NCBI GenBank assembly: GCA_029948255.1
Contig: JALIZF010001702.1
Coordinates: 1 to 64,000 of the forward strand
DNA length: 64,000 nucleotides
Source: Telmatactis stephensoni
Lineage: Eukaryota > Cnidaria > Anthozoa > Actiniaria > Isophelliidae
Direction: 5' to 3'
Shown here: in pieces, positions 23,800-34,589 of the stretch
How positions within the stretch are numbered: position 1 is the stretch's first letter
Layout of the letters: the number at the start of each line of letters is the position of its first letter
The notes under the pieces: model-generated
The model's database searches: none
Told to the model about the DNA's origin: nothing
Seen by the model: the letters and a program-made list of their open reading frames with translations, nothing else
Program-made: the position numbers and the translations under genes

Positions 23800-23943
23800 T
23801 AGTGTTAACTAGCATTAAATACTCGTAGAACGGTGCACTGATGGAGAGAGCGGGTGCTAAAGGGTGGACCATCAAGTTTATCAGTTACTCTTGAAGTTGA
23901 ACTGTCACGATTTACCGACGTAAAATGAAGTCGTTTACCTCCC
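23800..23943 (+). mobile_element. tRNA-headed SINE, family B, partial copy 2
   Basis: Only the body and tail survive: 'cggtgcactgatggagagag', 'caagtttatcagttactc' and 'accgacgtaaaatg..gtcgttta' match the copy at 21861. The tRNA-like head is unrecognisable. Confidence 0.65.
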
Positions 23944-24171
23944 GCTACAACTACCATCTACCCACATGGCTAATGACAAAATATCTCAGCTGGTAATGTG
24001 ATAGGATAAAAATTGAACCGATATGGAATCCTCCAGTAATTTTCCCCAGTGTAAAATGATATATGCAATTCTTATTTTGCCTTTTATAGAAACTTAGCAA
24101 ACAGTGGAATTGAACTTTATCGAACAGACGATCAAATTAATTGATACCTACTTTTCGAAGCCATCATCTAT

Positions 24172-24408
24172 TCATATACTTTTGTCATTGTCGATGAAAT
24201 CTACTGGACGTTCCTGACTTAAACGTTGTATTGGACAGCGCCCTCTCCAGCACATTGGACGTTCACCTCTTTGGGGTTCTCTCCGATAATTTTGTGGTCG
24301 TTCAGAAATCCCTTGGATTGTCTCACGAAGACTCTTCCCACACGTACATGGGGTCAAAAGCATTAGCGCTATCACTACGCAAAGTACAAACGTCGATGAA
24401 AGCTTCAT
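24172..24408 (-). CDS. Secreted peptide precursor with one RPxCxxGxC core (gene 2)
   Basis: A 78-residue intronless precursor on the minus strand. The signal peptide is about 1-24 (VLCVVIALMLLTPCTCG). A basic spacer has a dibasic RR at 42-43, then the core RPMCWRGRC (50-58). No dibasic site follows closely; a single R at 62 (PIQR) could serve. The core keeps R-P, both cysteines, the aromatic-basic pair after the first Cys and the Gly seen in genes 1 and 3. It lies opposite in strand to its paralogues, so the cluster arose by more than simple tandem copying. Same caveats on function as gene 1. Confidence 0.7.
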   Translation of the reverse strand: MKLSSTFVLCVVIALMLLTPCTCGKSLRETIQGISERPQNYRREPQRGERPMCWRGRCPIQRLSQERPVDFIDNDKSI

Positions 24409-24478
24409 TTTTGCAGGAATGATTGAGGATGACAGCGCCGTCTCCCGTCGTACTGTAATGGTTCTTGTGCCCAGAGCG

Positions 24479-24487
24479 CTTTAAATA
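24479..24487 (-). promoter_or_regulatory. TATA-like box of peptide gene 2
   Basis: On the minus strand this reads TATTTAAAG, about 71 bp before the ATG at 24408. The spacing matches that in the two sister genes. Confidence 0.45.
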
Positions 24488-26290
24488 AAAATCGGAAAAA
24501 TGAAAACGAGGAAAAGGATGGTGTTGAACTGCATGAGTCTTCCGCCATCGCTGTCTTTTGATAAATCGAGCAATTAAACTCCCATGTGGAAGGTATGGCG
24601 GTATTTAGTAGGGACGTGGTCGACGACTTTACCGACTTTAATATGATTCATGGGGCACAAAGCACGTTTTCAGACGATATCACGGCATCAAAAAATATGG
24701 AGAAGATTTTGGTTCGAACGGTCCAAGGCGTGTACTATATCTTTGTAAAAAACATTTTCGATTAAGGGGCCCAAGACATGCTCCTTGAGGCACACCACAT
24801 AATCAAAACCTGTATGAATGTTCATTTTACATAGAGCACTAAAACAGAGTTAAAAAGTATTACTAAAATACGTTTTGGATTACTGGGGCCCAAGGCATGT
24901 TCTTTGAGGTCAACCAAATAATGAAAACCTGGAGGAATCCAAGTTTAAAACGGAGTCGTAAACAGAGGGTTTTTGAACATCATTAGAACTCCTGTTGAAG
25001 AGTTTTTACTGATTTTATCTGATCTTTCAATCGAGAATGATCTTGGACCACTTCATCCTTTTCAAAGTCCAATCTCTATAGAACTAACACAAATATTCTT
25101 GGAATATGGAGCGGTGAAATGATAAATAATTCAAAAAATATTGTTTCAGTGTGGCAAATTGAATTTGTCATGCCTCGGCGTCTATATGTTTTCAGCGGTC
25201 CAACCTTGAACTAAGAGAGAGAAAAGGAACTCATATTAATGGATACTTCCTCAAATAATGATAATATCAGGTCTTAAAATCTTATATATAAATTTTGAAA
25301 CCTTAAAATAGAAGGGAAGTCAAATAGGCTAGTTGTCATACTGTGATGCTCATAGGAAACCCAGGATGTTTATGTTCAATATTTCTTCCTTTTCATGCAG
25401 ATTTAAACCAATTTATTGCTAAAATATTGTTTTATTGTGCTGTAGGACTGTAATGAAAACGATTGCCACCCGGTGGTTTTAACATATACAGTAAATCGCC
25501 ACAAACACGAAGCTCTTCTAGTTGTTTTTACAGTGTAGGTGTTTATTAATTTGCGTTTTACTCCAAGTGAAGTAGACAGATTTTCTAAGTTTTCACTTAC
25601 GAACACTTGTGTACCTAAAAGCACTTACTAAACGATTGACAGATTACCAAGGTGTTCTACTGTTTGAGTACTTAAATTTGAGAATTAAATGGGGAATGTG
25701 TGGGTTTAAATTGAAAAATTAATACCCGAGGGACTATTCAAATCACTATTGCAATGGTAAATTCATCTCTGATAAAAGCAATTTTATTTGTTAATTTTGG
25801 AAAAGTCGCACAAATGATGTTTTTTATATTTATCTTTTATATTTTTTAAATTCATAATTTCCTTTCTTGTTTGTACCCGGTTGGTGTCAAAAGTTTGATT
25901 TGCCTCGAAAAAATATGGAGATTTATCATTCTCAAAGTCATTTTGAACATTTTCATCTATCGTTCCGAAACTAGCAACATTTTTTGTAATTCCAGCCTTT
26001 TCCCTTCCTTTGAAATAAACGACTTGTCGTCTTTCATACTTCGAAACTGTATAAAGTAGTGTTGCTTTGGCAAACTGACATTATTTTTTTCGAGTAGTTG
26101 ACTGCCTTTAATCGTTAAGCTACTCCAGGAGAAAGACAATTTTCGGAAGCTACTTTTCTATGGTATTTGATGATATCCTTTCTAGAATTTATTTGCAATG
26201 TACGACTCACTTAAAGGATAAGTGTTATTCAAAAAATTGCATGTTTGTTGACTTGTATGTGTTTGGAAAGCCTTTAGTAGTGTTCTATTA

Positions 26291-26530
26291 GCTGATGACT
26301 GTGTTTATATCAGAGGACAGACGACATGGTTCGCACAAAAACGTTGAATTTATTTCATAAAAGAAATATTAAACGCTCTCTTCGCTATGTACTGTGATAA
26401 AGACACAATGGAAGATGTGAAGCACTTGAAAATCAAGATTAACACTTGGGTGCGCCTATAAGCTTGCTTTTCTTGTGCTGTACATCCCCCCGCACATTTT
26501 ATATCACAGTACAGAGATTTGGGAGTACGT
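26291..26530. repeat. Dispersed repeat, copy 2 (pair at 16.4 kb)
   Basis: The same ordered blocks as 16430-16655. In this copy 'tgtactgtgataaa' at about 26390 pairs with 'tatatcacagtaca' at about 26502, a foldback arrangement. Confidence 0.7.
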
Positions 26531-26577
26531 GCTTAAATAAACTGTGGATTAGCCTATGGATTAGAGTTGAATCGCTT

Positions 26578-27112
26578 TAGAGATAAAAATACAGAGCTAA
26601 TTTACTACTGCCATAATAATTCTCAGTGATTTAAGGGTGAGATTATACACATTAGCTCTTTAAAATACGTTAAAAATCAGCTGATCTTTAGATAATTGTC
26701 TTCTCGGCAAAAGCGCACGCTTCAGACTCAAAGTGCACGAAGAATCGTTCCTAGTAACTTGTCAGCCAAAAATAGCTTGTATTAGACTCCTCCGCCTAGC
26801 AAAATTACAGAACCCCCCATAAAGATAGCTATAACATAATCAATCATTCTATCTTCATACAAACACGCTTTATTTATGTCTTCAAACAATAGCCATCTAG
26901 CATGTTTAAGCCTCTTCTTGAAGCATATTCAATATTTATCCAGTCTAAGAATCCGTAAGTACAATACAAGAAAAAATATAACTTAATTTCCTCAAAATTG
27001 ATCAAAAGTATTATCACTATCTCGACTTTGGATTTGTAACAAAGTAGATAAAAATACAGAGCTAATTTACGACTGCCATAATAGTTCTCAGTGATTTAAT
27101 GGGAAAAGCTTT
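26578..27112. repeat. Direct repeat pair about 470 bp apart
   Basis: 'agataaaaatacagagctaa' followed by 'tttac.actgccataat' and 'ctcagtgattta' occurs at about 26580-26635 and again at 27047-27103, nearly identical. No function is evident. Confidence 0.75.
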
Positions 27113-28086
27113 GAAATTTGTCGTTGTTACCATATATTTAAGCAACTTTCTACTTCGTGAGCTAGATTTTTAATATGAAATTACTTGAAAATTATCTCTG
27201 ACAAGGGTTCAACATTTGTATTTAGTTGTCTTAGAAATTATCTATTAAAAAGTTGTATGGGACATCTGAAAACAGTGTTTATGGATTCTGTATTGATTTC
27301 CTTGCCTTGGAAATATCCCAGGGGCTGATTTACCTTGGACTTATTATCCTATTTAGTAAATATAATAGATGGCTGAAATAGATTTTCTAAATATCATTTG
27401 GTATGATTCAAATGCGTCTGCTGAGTGTGATTGAAAGGGTATTGAAAAATGACCTTAAACGAATTTCTCAAAAACAAACTAACTCAAACTATTGAGAATT
27501 TGCTGAAAAATCTGACTGAGTCAAATTACGACGAAGTCAAAGTTTAAAACAGGCACAAAAAGTTAAATTTAAATGTTATAAACGTCGAAAATAAATCCGT
27601 GCCGTTGGGAAATTCCTTGCTGGGGGTTAGGTAGCAATTAGAATGCCTCTCAGTCCATGAACTAATAGCCGAAAGAAAGATCAGAACTAATAGCTACCAA
27701 CTAAGACATTCAAACAAAAATAATTCCGCGTCTGTTAAATATTGCTTTCTATTTTAGAGATGCAAAGAAAAATCACATTTAAAACCGTTAATTCGCAAAT
27801 CCGATAAGTTAATCTTTTGTAAAGAAGCTCAGCATCGTAAAGTTTTCCTATGAAACTTAGCGGGTAAAAAAACCTTTTTGCTTTGAAAAAGTGACTCGGG
27901 ATTTTCGCTTAAATCAATAGCAAGCTCCAGTTTCTGAAGTGTTTATTGCTGTATATTGGCTAAAAGAGGATTTCTTTGAATATTACTAAAGCTTATTGGA
28001 TACAAAAGGAACTTGATATAGCTCCCAAATGTAGTCACAATTGCAAGTTATTTGGTCATAATATCGTTCTTGAGCGAATCCAGAAC

Positions 28087-28094
28087 TATATAAT
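28087..28094 (+). promoter_or_regulatory. TATA box of peptide gene 3
   Basis: TATATAAT lies 84 bp before the ATG at 28171, a position close to that in the paralogues. Confidence 0.5.
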
Positions 28095-28170
28095 TCTTGG
28101 GTGTCCTTTTGGTCTTCACTCACAGAGTCAGTCAGTGTTTTTCTCGCTTTCGTCTGGTTAAGTCTTCACT

Positions 28171-28404
28171 ATGACCTACAGGCATCTAGTATTGTTAGCA
28201 ATAATGTTTATGATTTTGAATTTTGCATGCCTTTGCGAATGTAGAAGTAAACGCTCCAGTCGCAAGTTACAGGGAACACGACCAATTTGCTTCAAAGGCA
28301 AGTGTTATAATCGTTATGGAAAAAGAGAGCAGGAACGCATTCCTTTCCTGGAAATGTTATTTTCAAGCTCAAAACGACGAAATATACCCAGGATTTATGA
28401 ATAG
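28171..28404 (+). CDS. Secreted peptide precursor with RPxCxxGxC core and amidation site (gene 3)
   Basis: A 77-residue precursor with a signal peptide of about 1-24 (VLLAIMFMILNFACLC). It then has RSKR, SSRK (dibasic RK at 31-32), the core RPICFKGKC (37-45), YNRY and GKR (50-52). GKR is the classic signal for dibasic cleavage plus C-terminal amidation, so the predicted product is LQGTRPICFKGKCYNRY-amide with one C40-C45 ring. A second basic site, KRR, is at 68-70. This is the most hormone-like member of the family: processing sites on both sides and an amidation glycine. The CFKGKC ring is identical to the second core of gene 1. A poly(A)-like ATTAAA is at 28424. Receptor and biological role are unknown. 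Confidence 0.8.
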   Translation: MTYRHLVLLAIMFMILNFACLCECRSKRSSRKLQGTRPICFKGKCYNRYGKREQERIPFLEMLFSSSKRRNIPRIYE

Positions 28405-28439
28405 AACAGGTAAAAATTGTTTAATTAAAAGTTGTTGAA

Positions 28440-29920
28440 GATATATTTTTATTTTTTCTCTCGTTCACTTTTCCACTCAAACATTTGTTGGTTCGAATGG
28501 AACGGTTTAAAACTCCACCCGACACATTTTGAAATCTCTTCCACCCAAACTGTGTACACTCAGACATTCCAATAAGCAATTAATCATTGCAATCCACAGC
28601 GTATTACACCAAAATGAATGGCCCGATTAAAACCCGCTGGCCTGAATTTCAGCCATCTCCTCTCAGTCGCTTGTAGTCACCTAGAGTAGATGGCTGAGAT
28701 TCGGGCTACTCCCTTGCGCGCGCCTTGCTGTTTCCTCAGACTGCCTATTTCATTGGGAAAAGGGTATACACTATAACACTATTAATTAATAGAGTAGCAT
28801 GCGAACTGTAGATAACGCTTTGAGCTTAATTCGTTACATTGCCAGCCCCAGGTTTACTGAGGGAGGAATGGGTGACTAAGGTGATATTTTTCAAGGAATC
28901 TGATTTTGCAATTAATTCTGTTTGTATTCGTACGATTCTTTGTTTTGAAAAAGGTGAAGTTACGAGCCGCCCAGTCTACTATATATTGATTCTGTATATT
29001 GAAATACTGTAAGGCAAAAAGTTTTATTTTCAGAGTTATGACTTCATTATAAAGTAAGATAAATATATCATTTCTTTTCCAACTTCTTTTTTTATTTAGA
29101 AAACTCCAAAGAACCACAAACTACAAAATACAGGAACTTGAACACACGTCACGTGACTGACATGCCGCAGTGCATCATAGGATAGAATGACGTGCCTTGA
29201 CGAAATGGATCATGGGAAGTGTAAAGGAATGTTGGCGTTAAAGAATATTTTAGAAATAAAATCAACTAAATTGGTAATAAAGTGATTTGCATGCCTTAAT
29301 CAGACGGTTTTGTGAAAATGTGTTTGTGTTACAGTCGAATTAGAATTCAGTTCCACCAAGTCTTTCTCTCTGCACCGTAAGCATTTCCCGCCCCCACAAT
29401 TGATCTGAAGTAGTTTTGTTTCTACTGTGTTTTAGTCAGGAAAAAATGGGCTAGGAAAGTGATCCAGAAGGGACGCAGCCTATCAAAATTTCGATCGATG
29501 CAACATGGATTGAGTTCAATAAAAAGACAGAGCCACAGAAACAATGGCAAACAAACTGTACAAAGAAAAGCTCGCTCATTTCCGTGACAGGAAAAGGGAG
29601 AGAATATCCATTATTCTATATCACTTTTATTGTTTCAACCTAACCCTGCTTACTTATTTACTGACTGCTCTTCAGCACAAAAACCAACTATGTTAAATTC
29701 CCAACGAAAACAATAAGTTAACGTTGTATAAGGTTTAGTGACCCACTGAGTTTTGAGGTATGAGAGCTACGAGCCAGGCTTTATACTCATAGACAGATAT
29801 AGCTTTTTTATTCCAAAAGATATGGCTTTTCCCCCTTCATTCTGGTACATTTGTTTTCCATTCATGCTAGTCATACGACATATGTTTTGTTTTTTCATAT
29901 ATCACGCTTAGTGTTTTTAG
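28440..29920. other. Intergenic, no gene recognised
   Basis: A hairpin-like pair ('ctgaatttcagccatct' and 'agatggctgagattcgg') lies at about 28640-28706. Otherwise AT-rich sequence without supported features. Confidence 0.4.
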
Positions 29921-30170
29921 CAAGGATGGCACAGTTGGTTAGTGCGCGGCCTTCGGTGCGAGAGGTCCCTAGTTCGATCCCCAGTGACCTCACATCCTTA
30001 TTTCGACTTCTTTCCATTCCTTGTAGCTTTAAGTACCTTTAAATACCCTTAAAACGGAGCACTGATGGAGAGAGGGGTAAAATGAGCGCACCGTCGGCTT
30101 CCTGGAAGATTAGCTCGGCTAAAGGAACTACCGACGTTAAACAAGGTCCTTTACCTTTACCTTTTTTTAG
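29921..30170 (+). mobile_element. tRNA-headed SINE, family B, best copy
   Basis: The head (29922-29998) has an A-box-like 'tggcacagttggttagtgc' and a B-box-like 'agttcgatcccc' and is about 75 nt, tRNA-sized. The body shares 'aaaacggagcactgatggag' with copies at 21861 and 23800. The tail ends in (ctttac)n. A head fragment is also at about 35213-35225. Not a working tRNA: the acceptor stem is not paired. Confidence 0.8.
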
Positions 30171-30469
30171 TCACAGCTTTTATGTTAATAAGTTTTCCAT
30201 TTTTGAAATTCTGTAAAAAATAAAGTTTATTATCAGTTATTGTTATCATAAATAATCCTGATTTTCCATAATGACATTTCATAATAATCATACTATTTAG
30301 GTAACATTAACATAGAAATGTTAATAATGGTAATAGAACTGAGTGGAGTGCAATTTGGGCTGAAATCACAAGAGTGATTACAAAATTGCACGACCGCGTA
30401 GCGGGAGTCCAATTTGTTAATCACGAGTGTGATTTCAAACCAAAATTGGCACGACACGAAAGTTTTTAT

Positions 30470-30796
30470 TACCAATTAATCATATTCATTTTGAAATCAC
30501 AATAAAGATTCAAACTCTTTTATCAGGCTGCAGTTCCAAAATGACTCATTTCTTGTTTGAAAAAGGGAAAAAATGTCTGCCATGTTTTTTTGCTTTTCTT
30601 CTCCTTACCCAAAAATTTAGCTTCAAATCCTGTTATTTGATTGGTTGATTTTCTTGAAATCTGCTATGTGATTGGCAGACAAAATGATGCTATTAATGAT
30701 TCAAAATAGTGCGATTAATGCTTAAATCGCACACTTTTTAACCAATCAGATTGCAGAATTTGTGAGTGATTTCAAAATGGATATGATTAATAACTG
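30470..30796. mobile_element. MITE-like element with about 26-bp ends
   Basis: 'attaatcatattcattttga' plus 'aatcac' at the left (about 30475-30502) is mirrored by 'gtgatttcaaaatgg' and 'atatgattaat' at the right (about 30764-30792). Inner palindromic pairs ('gtgattggcag' and 'aaccaatcagatt') lie between. Non-coding. Confidence 0.6.
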
Positions 30797-31950
30797 TATT
30801 GTACAATTTTACAATTTTGATAGATTAGTGAGGATTCCATGCCGTGTTTTCAGTACGGTAAAAATCAATATTAGACAATATTATTGCTTTAATTTACACA
30901 GTCTACAATATCTTGAACATCCTTTGATTCTTCAAAAGTAGCCTGAAACCAGCCTAGATGTGCTTACAATATCATGATGAGTTTTTAAACACTTCAAAAT
31001 TCGCGACGCTGGCGACGAGCGCAATTTATCAATTTTGAATTGTCGGGATTTTGTAATATCCTTACAATCTATTAGAGGCGTAGCGAAGAGACTCGTGGAT
31101 AGGATTTGGTATCTTTAGGGGACTCATAATCGTGCGCACTTTGACGGAAATCGGTACTTTAGACTTTGCATGTCTTATTGGAACCTCTTAACCTATGTAT
31201 TGTATATCTAGTGAAGGGGGAGGGGTTTGGTGAGCCTTTTAGGGGAAGAAATCATCCCTAATAACTGTTCTAAATCAGTATGGAGTTTTCCCACGTTGTT
31301 TACATTAGAGAGAATCCCAATCACTAGGGAGAAGAAATTCTGCTGGCACGTGATTGTACTAACCTTTATTGCTAGAAAAATAGTGTTTTTCAGAGTCAAT
31401 GTATTTGCTGTGGTCACATACACTGTAAGTTTTTTAACATTTGGCTAGCAAAATTGCAATTTCTAAAGGAAAAAATTGACCCATGCATTTTCCAGCTGTT
31501 TCAATTAAACTATTGTTGAACACTTCTGTTTTGAACCGTCGCATGCTCGCAGAGAATGCTTGCATATGTGCGATGTAATCAAAAAAATCCATCCAATATA
31601 TTTTTATCTTGTAGCAAAATCTAAGTTTTCTCGAACACATGGCGCAGTTTACTTTCTAGAAATATATTGGTATGATATCTAGCTATGTTTCAAACGTACA
31701 CTCTGCATATGCAGTTCATATTCCAAATACATTCCTTTTCTCCGTGCGTCTGTCCTCTAATAGATCCACAGATGACGTCAAAATGTGGTGAGATTAAAAA
31801 GCACGCCAAGAGACGTGGTCTAGTGACGTAACCGTTGTTCTCACCACATCCGGACATCTTGATTGCCAGGCAAACAAAAAATAGAATCTATCTGTTTTAA
31901 ATAATATTCATCGAAACATTTCAACCAATCAGAGCGCGCGTAAGATTCAG

Positions 31951-32035
31951 TGACGTCATCTATGCGTGTGTACTGTAATCACACACGGTTCTCGACCAAT
32001 CAGAGCGTGTGTAGTATACCGATTATTATATAAAG
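31951..32035 (+). promoter_or_regulatory. Promoter-like cluster at the 3' end of Mab-21 copy 1
   Basis: On the plus strand: ACCAATCAGAGCG at about 31923 and 31995, a CRE-like TGACGTCA at 31951, and TATATAAAG at 32027. It points against the Mab-21 gene and is repeated almost exactly at 38777-38852. It could be an antisense promoter; it could equally be repeat sequence, because the CCAATCAGAGCGCGCG phrase recurs elsewhere in the window. Confidence 0.3.
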
Positions 32036-32093
32036 GTATTCGCACCATATTTAGACTAGTGTCAAGAGTGTGGATCGACCATGTTCATGATGA

Positions 32094-34264
32094 TCACATG
32101 CTGGAATGAATTGTGACGATTACTGTTGGCACAGAACCTTGGAATGGTTCTCTTTGACCCACAGCAGAAGATGGGCTGGATGCATTACCTGTGTCAAGTT
32201 GTGATGGGAAATTGACGTGTTGTTCTAGCTGAGGAGGGATTTCGCTACATGCAGCATGGTCCATTCTAGCGTCTGCTCGGTCGTTGGTGGGGATAACTAG
32301 TACTGCTTCATTGTGGCTGGTTTCGCTCTTCTCAACAAGTCCCGGTGGAGAAGCTAGTGCACAGGGGTTGTCTTGGGGACCATCTTGTTCTTCAATGTGC
32401 TCGTTAACTTGAAGTGAGCTGCCATAGAAACTATGCTGGTCGTCAATTTGCCCGTTGACTTGATTTGAGTTGTCATGGACACCAACCTGATCATCTGTAA
32501 TTGAGTTGCCATAGAAACCATCCTGCTCGTCAATTTGCTGGTTTACTTGGACTATCTCATCGTAACGATCAGGAAATTCATATATGTGAAGTCTCGTGCA
32601 ACAAGGCGAAAGGCAGCAACAGCCGTCATCCAAAATGAAGGGAGCTGGATTTTCTCCAATCCTTTCTAGTTTCTTGACCAGCGAGTTGGTGGCTTTGTCA
32701 CGAAAGTTTTCAAAGAGATTGATGTCACGAAGCCAATGATGAAGCAGACGTCCATGACGTAATGCATCGTAAAGTTCGTTTAGCAGCAACAAAAAGCACG
32801 GTACGATATTCTCGTCTACCCAGAAGTTAGTTGGAATTTTCTCCAGAGTGTTCAGAAAGATTGTCTTGATGTGGTATGATGCAATCTTAGGGTAAACAGG
32901 ATAAAGATGGTCTTTATGTATGACTCGTAGAGCCAATAAACACTTTCTGGCTGTCTGTGGTACCAGTTTTGACAGCTCAACCTCTGCTGTAGAGAAGGAA
33001 AACCGCCAACTTGTACGTTTTTTATCATATGGACATCGTCTTCCTGCAGACTTGGGTACGAAATGACACCCAAGTAACTCGATTCTCGTCACGTTTTCTT
33101 GGCTTGGCCAATATCGTGGTCGAGTAGTCCAGTCACTAAGATATGGCCAGTCAGAACATTTGATGCATAACACAATGTCGGCTTCATAATCTCCAGGAAT
33201 CTTGATCCTGATAGCGGGAGGTGTTACCTTCGTTCTGGCTCTTTTACAGAACATTTGCAGACCAAGATTTGCAGTATTCATGTTACCAACGGCTCTCAGT
33301 ACTTGTTGTATGATTTGTTTTGAGCTAATGATACACCCTGTTTTCATAAACCTCAATTGAACAAAGCCCTCGAACCGACTCCCCTGGGTTAGAGGTTCAA
33401 CTCGAATACCTGTTTCACCATTAAAAGATGCCTCGATGGACTGCGAACAGAACATAACGTCGAAATCTGTTTCTAGACCACTAATGAAGGCAGGCACTGC
33501 CGACTCCATGTAGGAACGAGGAGTGCCATATCGTTCTGCAACACTCCCAGCAATGATGCATTCATAGTATGTCGTAGATAGAATCCGCTCGCTCTCTAAC
33601 TCACTTTTCAAATGATTTAAACACTGAAGTGCTTTGTCTTTAGCATTTCCAAATTCTTCCTCAGATTGCAAATTGATGTCAATATCCAAGAGAATATCTT
33701 GTAGAGTTTTGGAACTTTTACCAGTGAAACTGCACTGTCTGTGTCCGCAGGCGATTGGCCAATATATTGGCTGAAAATAACAAACAAAATCAGAAACCAG
33801 AATCCCCGAATTTTATGGTTTGGTACAGCCCGGTGAAGTTACTTTAGAAGGGCCCGAGTCTGAGGATTTCAGGAAGCCCCCCATAAGGTGTTTCTATAAA
33901 ATGGTGCCCCCTTTCCAAATGTCTAGCTCTGACGCTGGAATAAACGTAACGAGTTTTTCCGGATATGACGCAGGCTCGCAAATCATCGTTAATTCGTAAC
34001 GGTAACTCTTTTGAAATAGGTGCATACTTACAATTTCGTCACGATACCCGAGCCAACAGACAAAGGAACAGCAACCAATACAGATCATAATCAAAGATAC
34101 CGCCAACAACCAGAAGCTTTGGTAGTACACTACCATTACAATGCCAAGGGGTAGAGCGACACAGTTATTACAAAATCCCAATATAATAACATAACTGGCT
34201 CTACATATTATATCACATCTGTCACTTCCTCCAATGGTTCTGCAGCATGGCGATCCACACATGG
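32094..34264 (-). CDS. Two-membrane-segment Mab-21/cGAS-like nucleotidyltransferase, copy 1
   Basis: Two exons on the minus strand. Exon 1 is 34264-34032 (ATG at 34262; donor ATT|GTAAGTATG). Exon 2 is 33770-32094 (acceptor TTATTTTCAG|CC). The join is phase 0 and gives 635 residues. Residues 1-77 start MCGSPCCRTIGGSDRC and hold two hydrophobic segments (about 23-47 and 50-71), so the protein should sit in a membrane. The Mab-21 fold follows: GS at 152-153, the metal-binding pair in ETDFDVMF (D179, D181) and a third acid in YEADIVL (D275), so catalysis looks possible. The tail (about 490-560) has imperfect QVN..ID.Q..FYG repeats. Relatives are animal cGAS-like receptors that make cyclic nucleotides on sensing nucleic acid; that role here is inference. 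ITPRIP-type Mab-21 proteins are also membrane-bound. A further 5' untranslated exon is likely. Confidence 0.82.
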
Positions 34265-34589
34265 CTGACAGAGAAAAGATACACAAATACTATGATATAA
34301 AATTAGATGAAAACTAAAAATATTAAAACTATAGTAAAAAATGAAATTATGATTTAATTATATTAGAAAAAAAGCAAAAAGGTTGTTTCAAGCTGAAGAA
34401 TATTCTTAAATTTTGAGGTTGCTAGATATATAGTTAATCGATCAGTGCATTATAGAGTTGGAGAAACTGTAATGATGCAAATCCATTCAGACCCCGTCCA
34501 CACCTATGCTTTTGTATACTCATATTTTTTTAATGCATTTACGCATTCCGTCAACACGAAAACGCCTAGAAATGCTGACAGTAAAGGCA

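Larger units (their letters stand above)
24500..28080. other. Intergenic, no gene recognised
   Basis: Contains the dispersed repeat at 26291-26530 and a direct repeat (26580 and 27047), listed separately. 'catg.tc.ttgagg.ca.ac.a.ataat.aaaacct' recurs at about 24776 and 24896. No coding region is supported. Confidence 0.4.

Noticed and set aside
29922..29998. tRNA gene
   Set aside because: tRNA-like head of a repeat found in three copies; the acceptor stem does not pair.
33894..34286. Stand-alone 130-residue membrane protein
   Set aside because: The frame crosses a strong donor (GTAAGTATG) at 34031; only the part before it is exon, and it joins the Mab-21 exon in phase.
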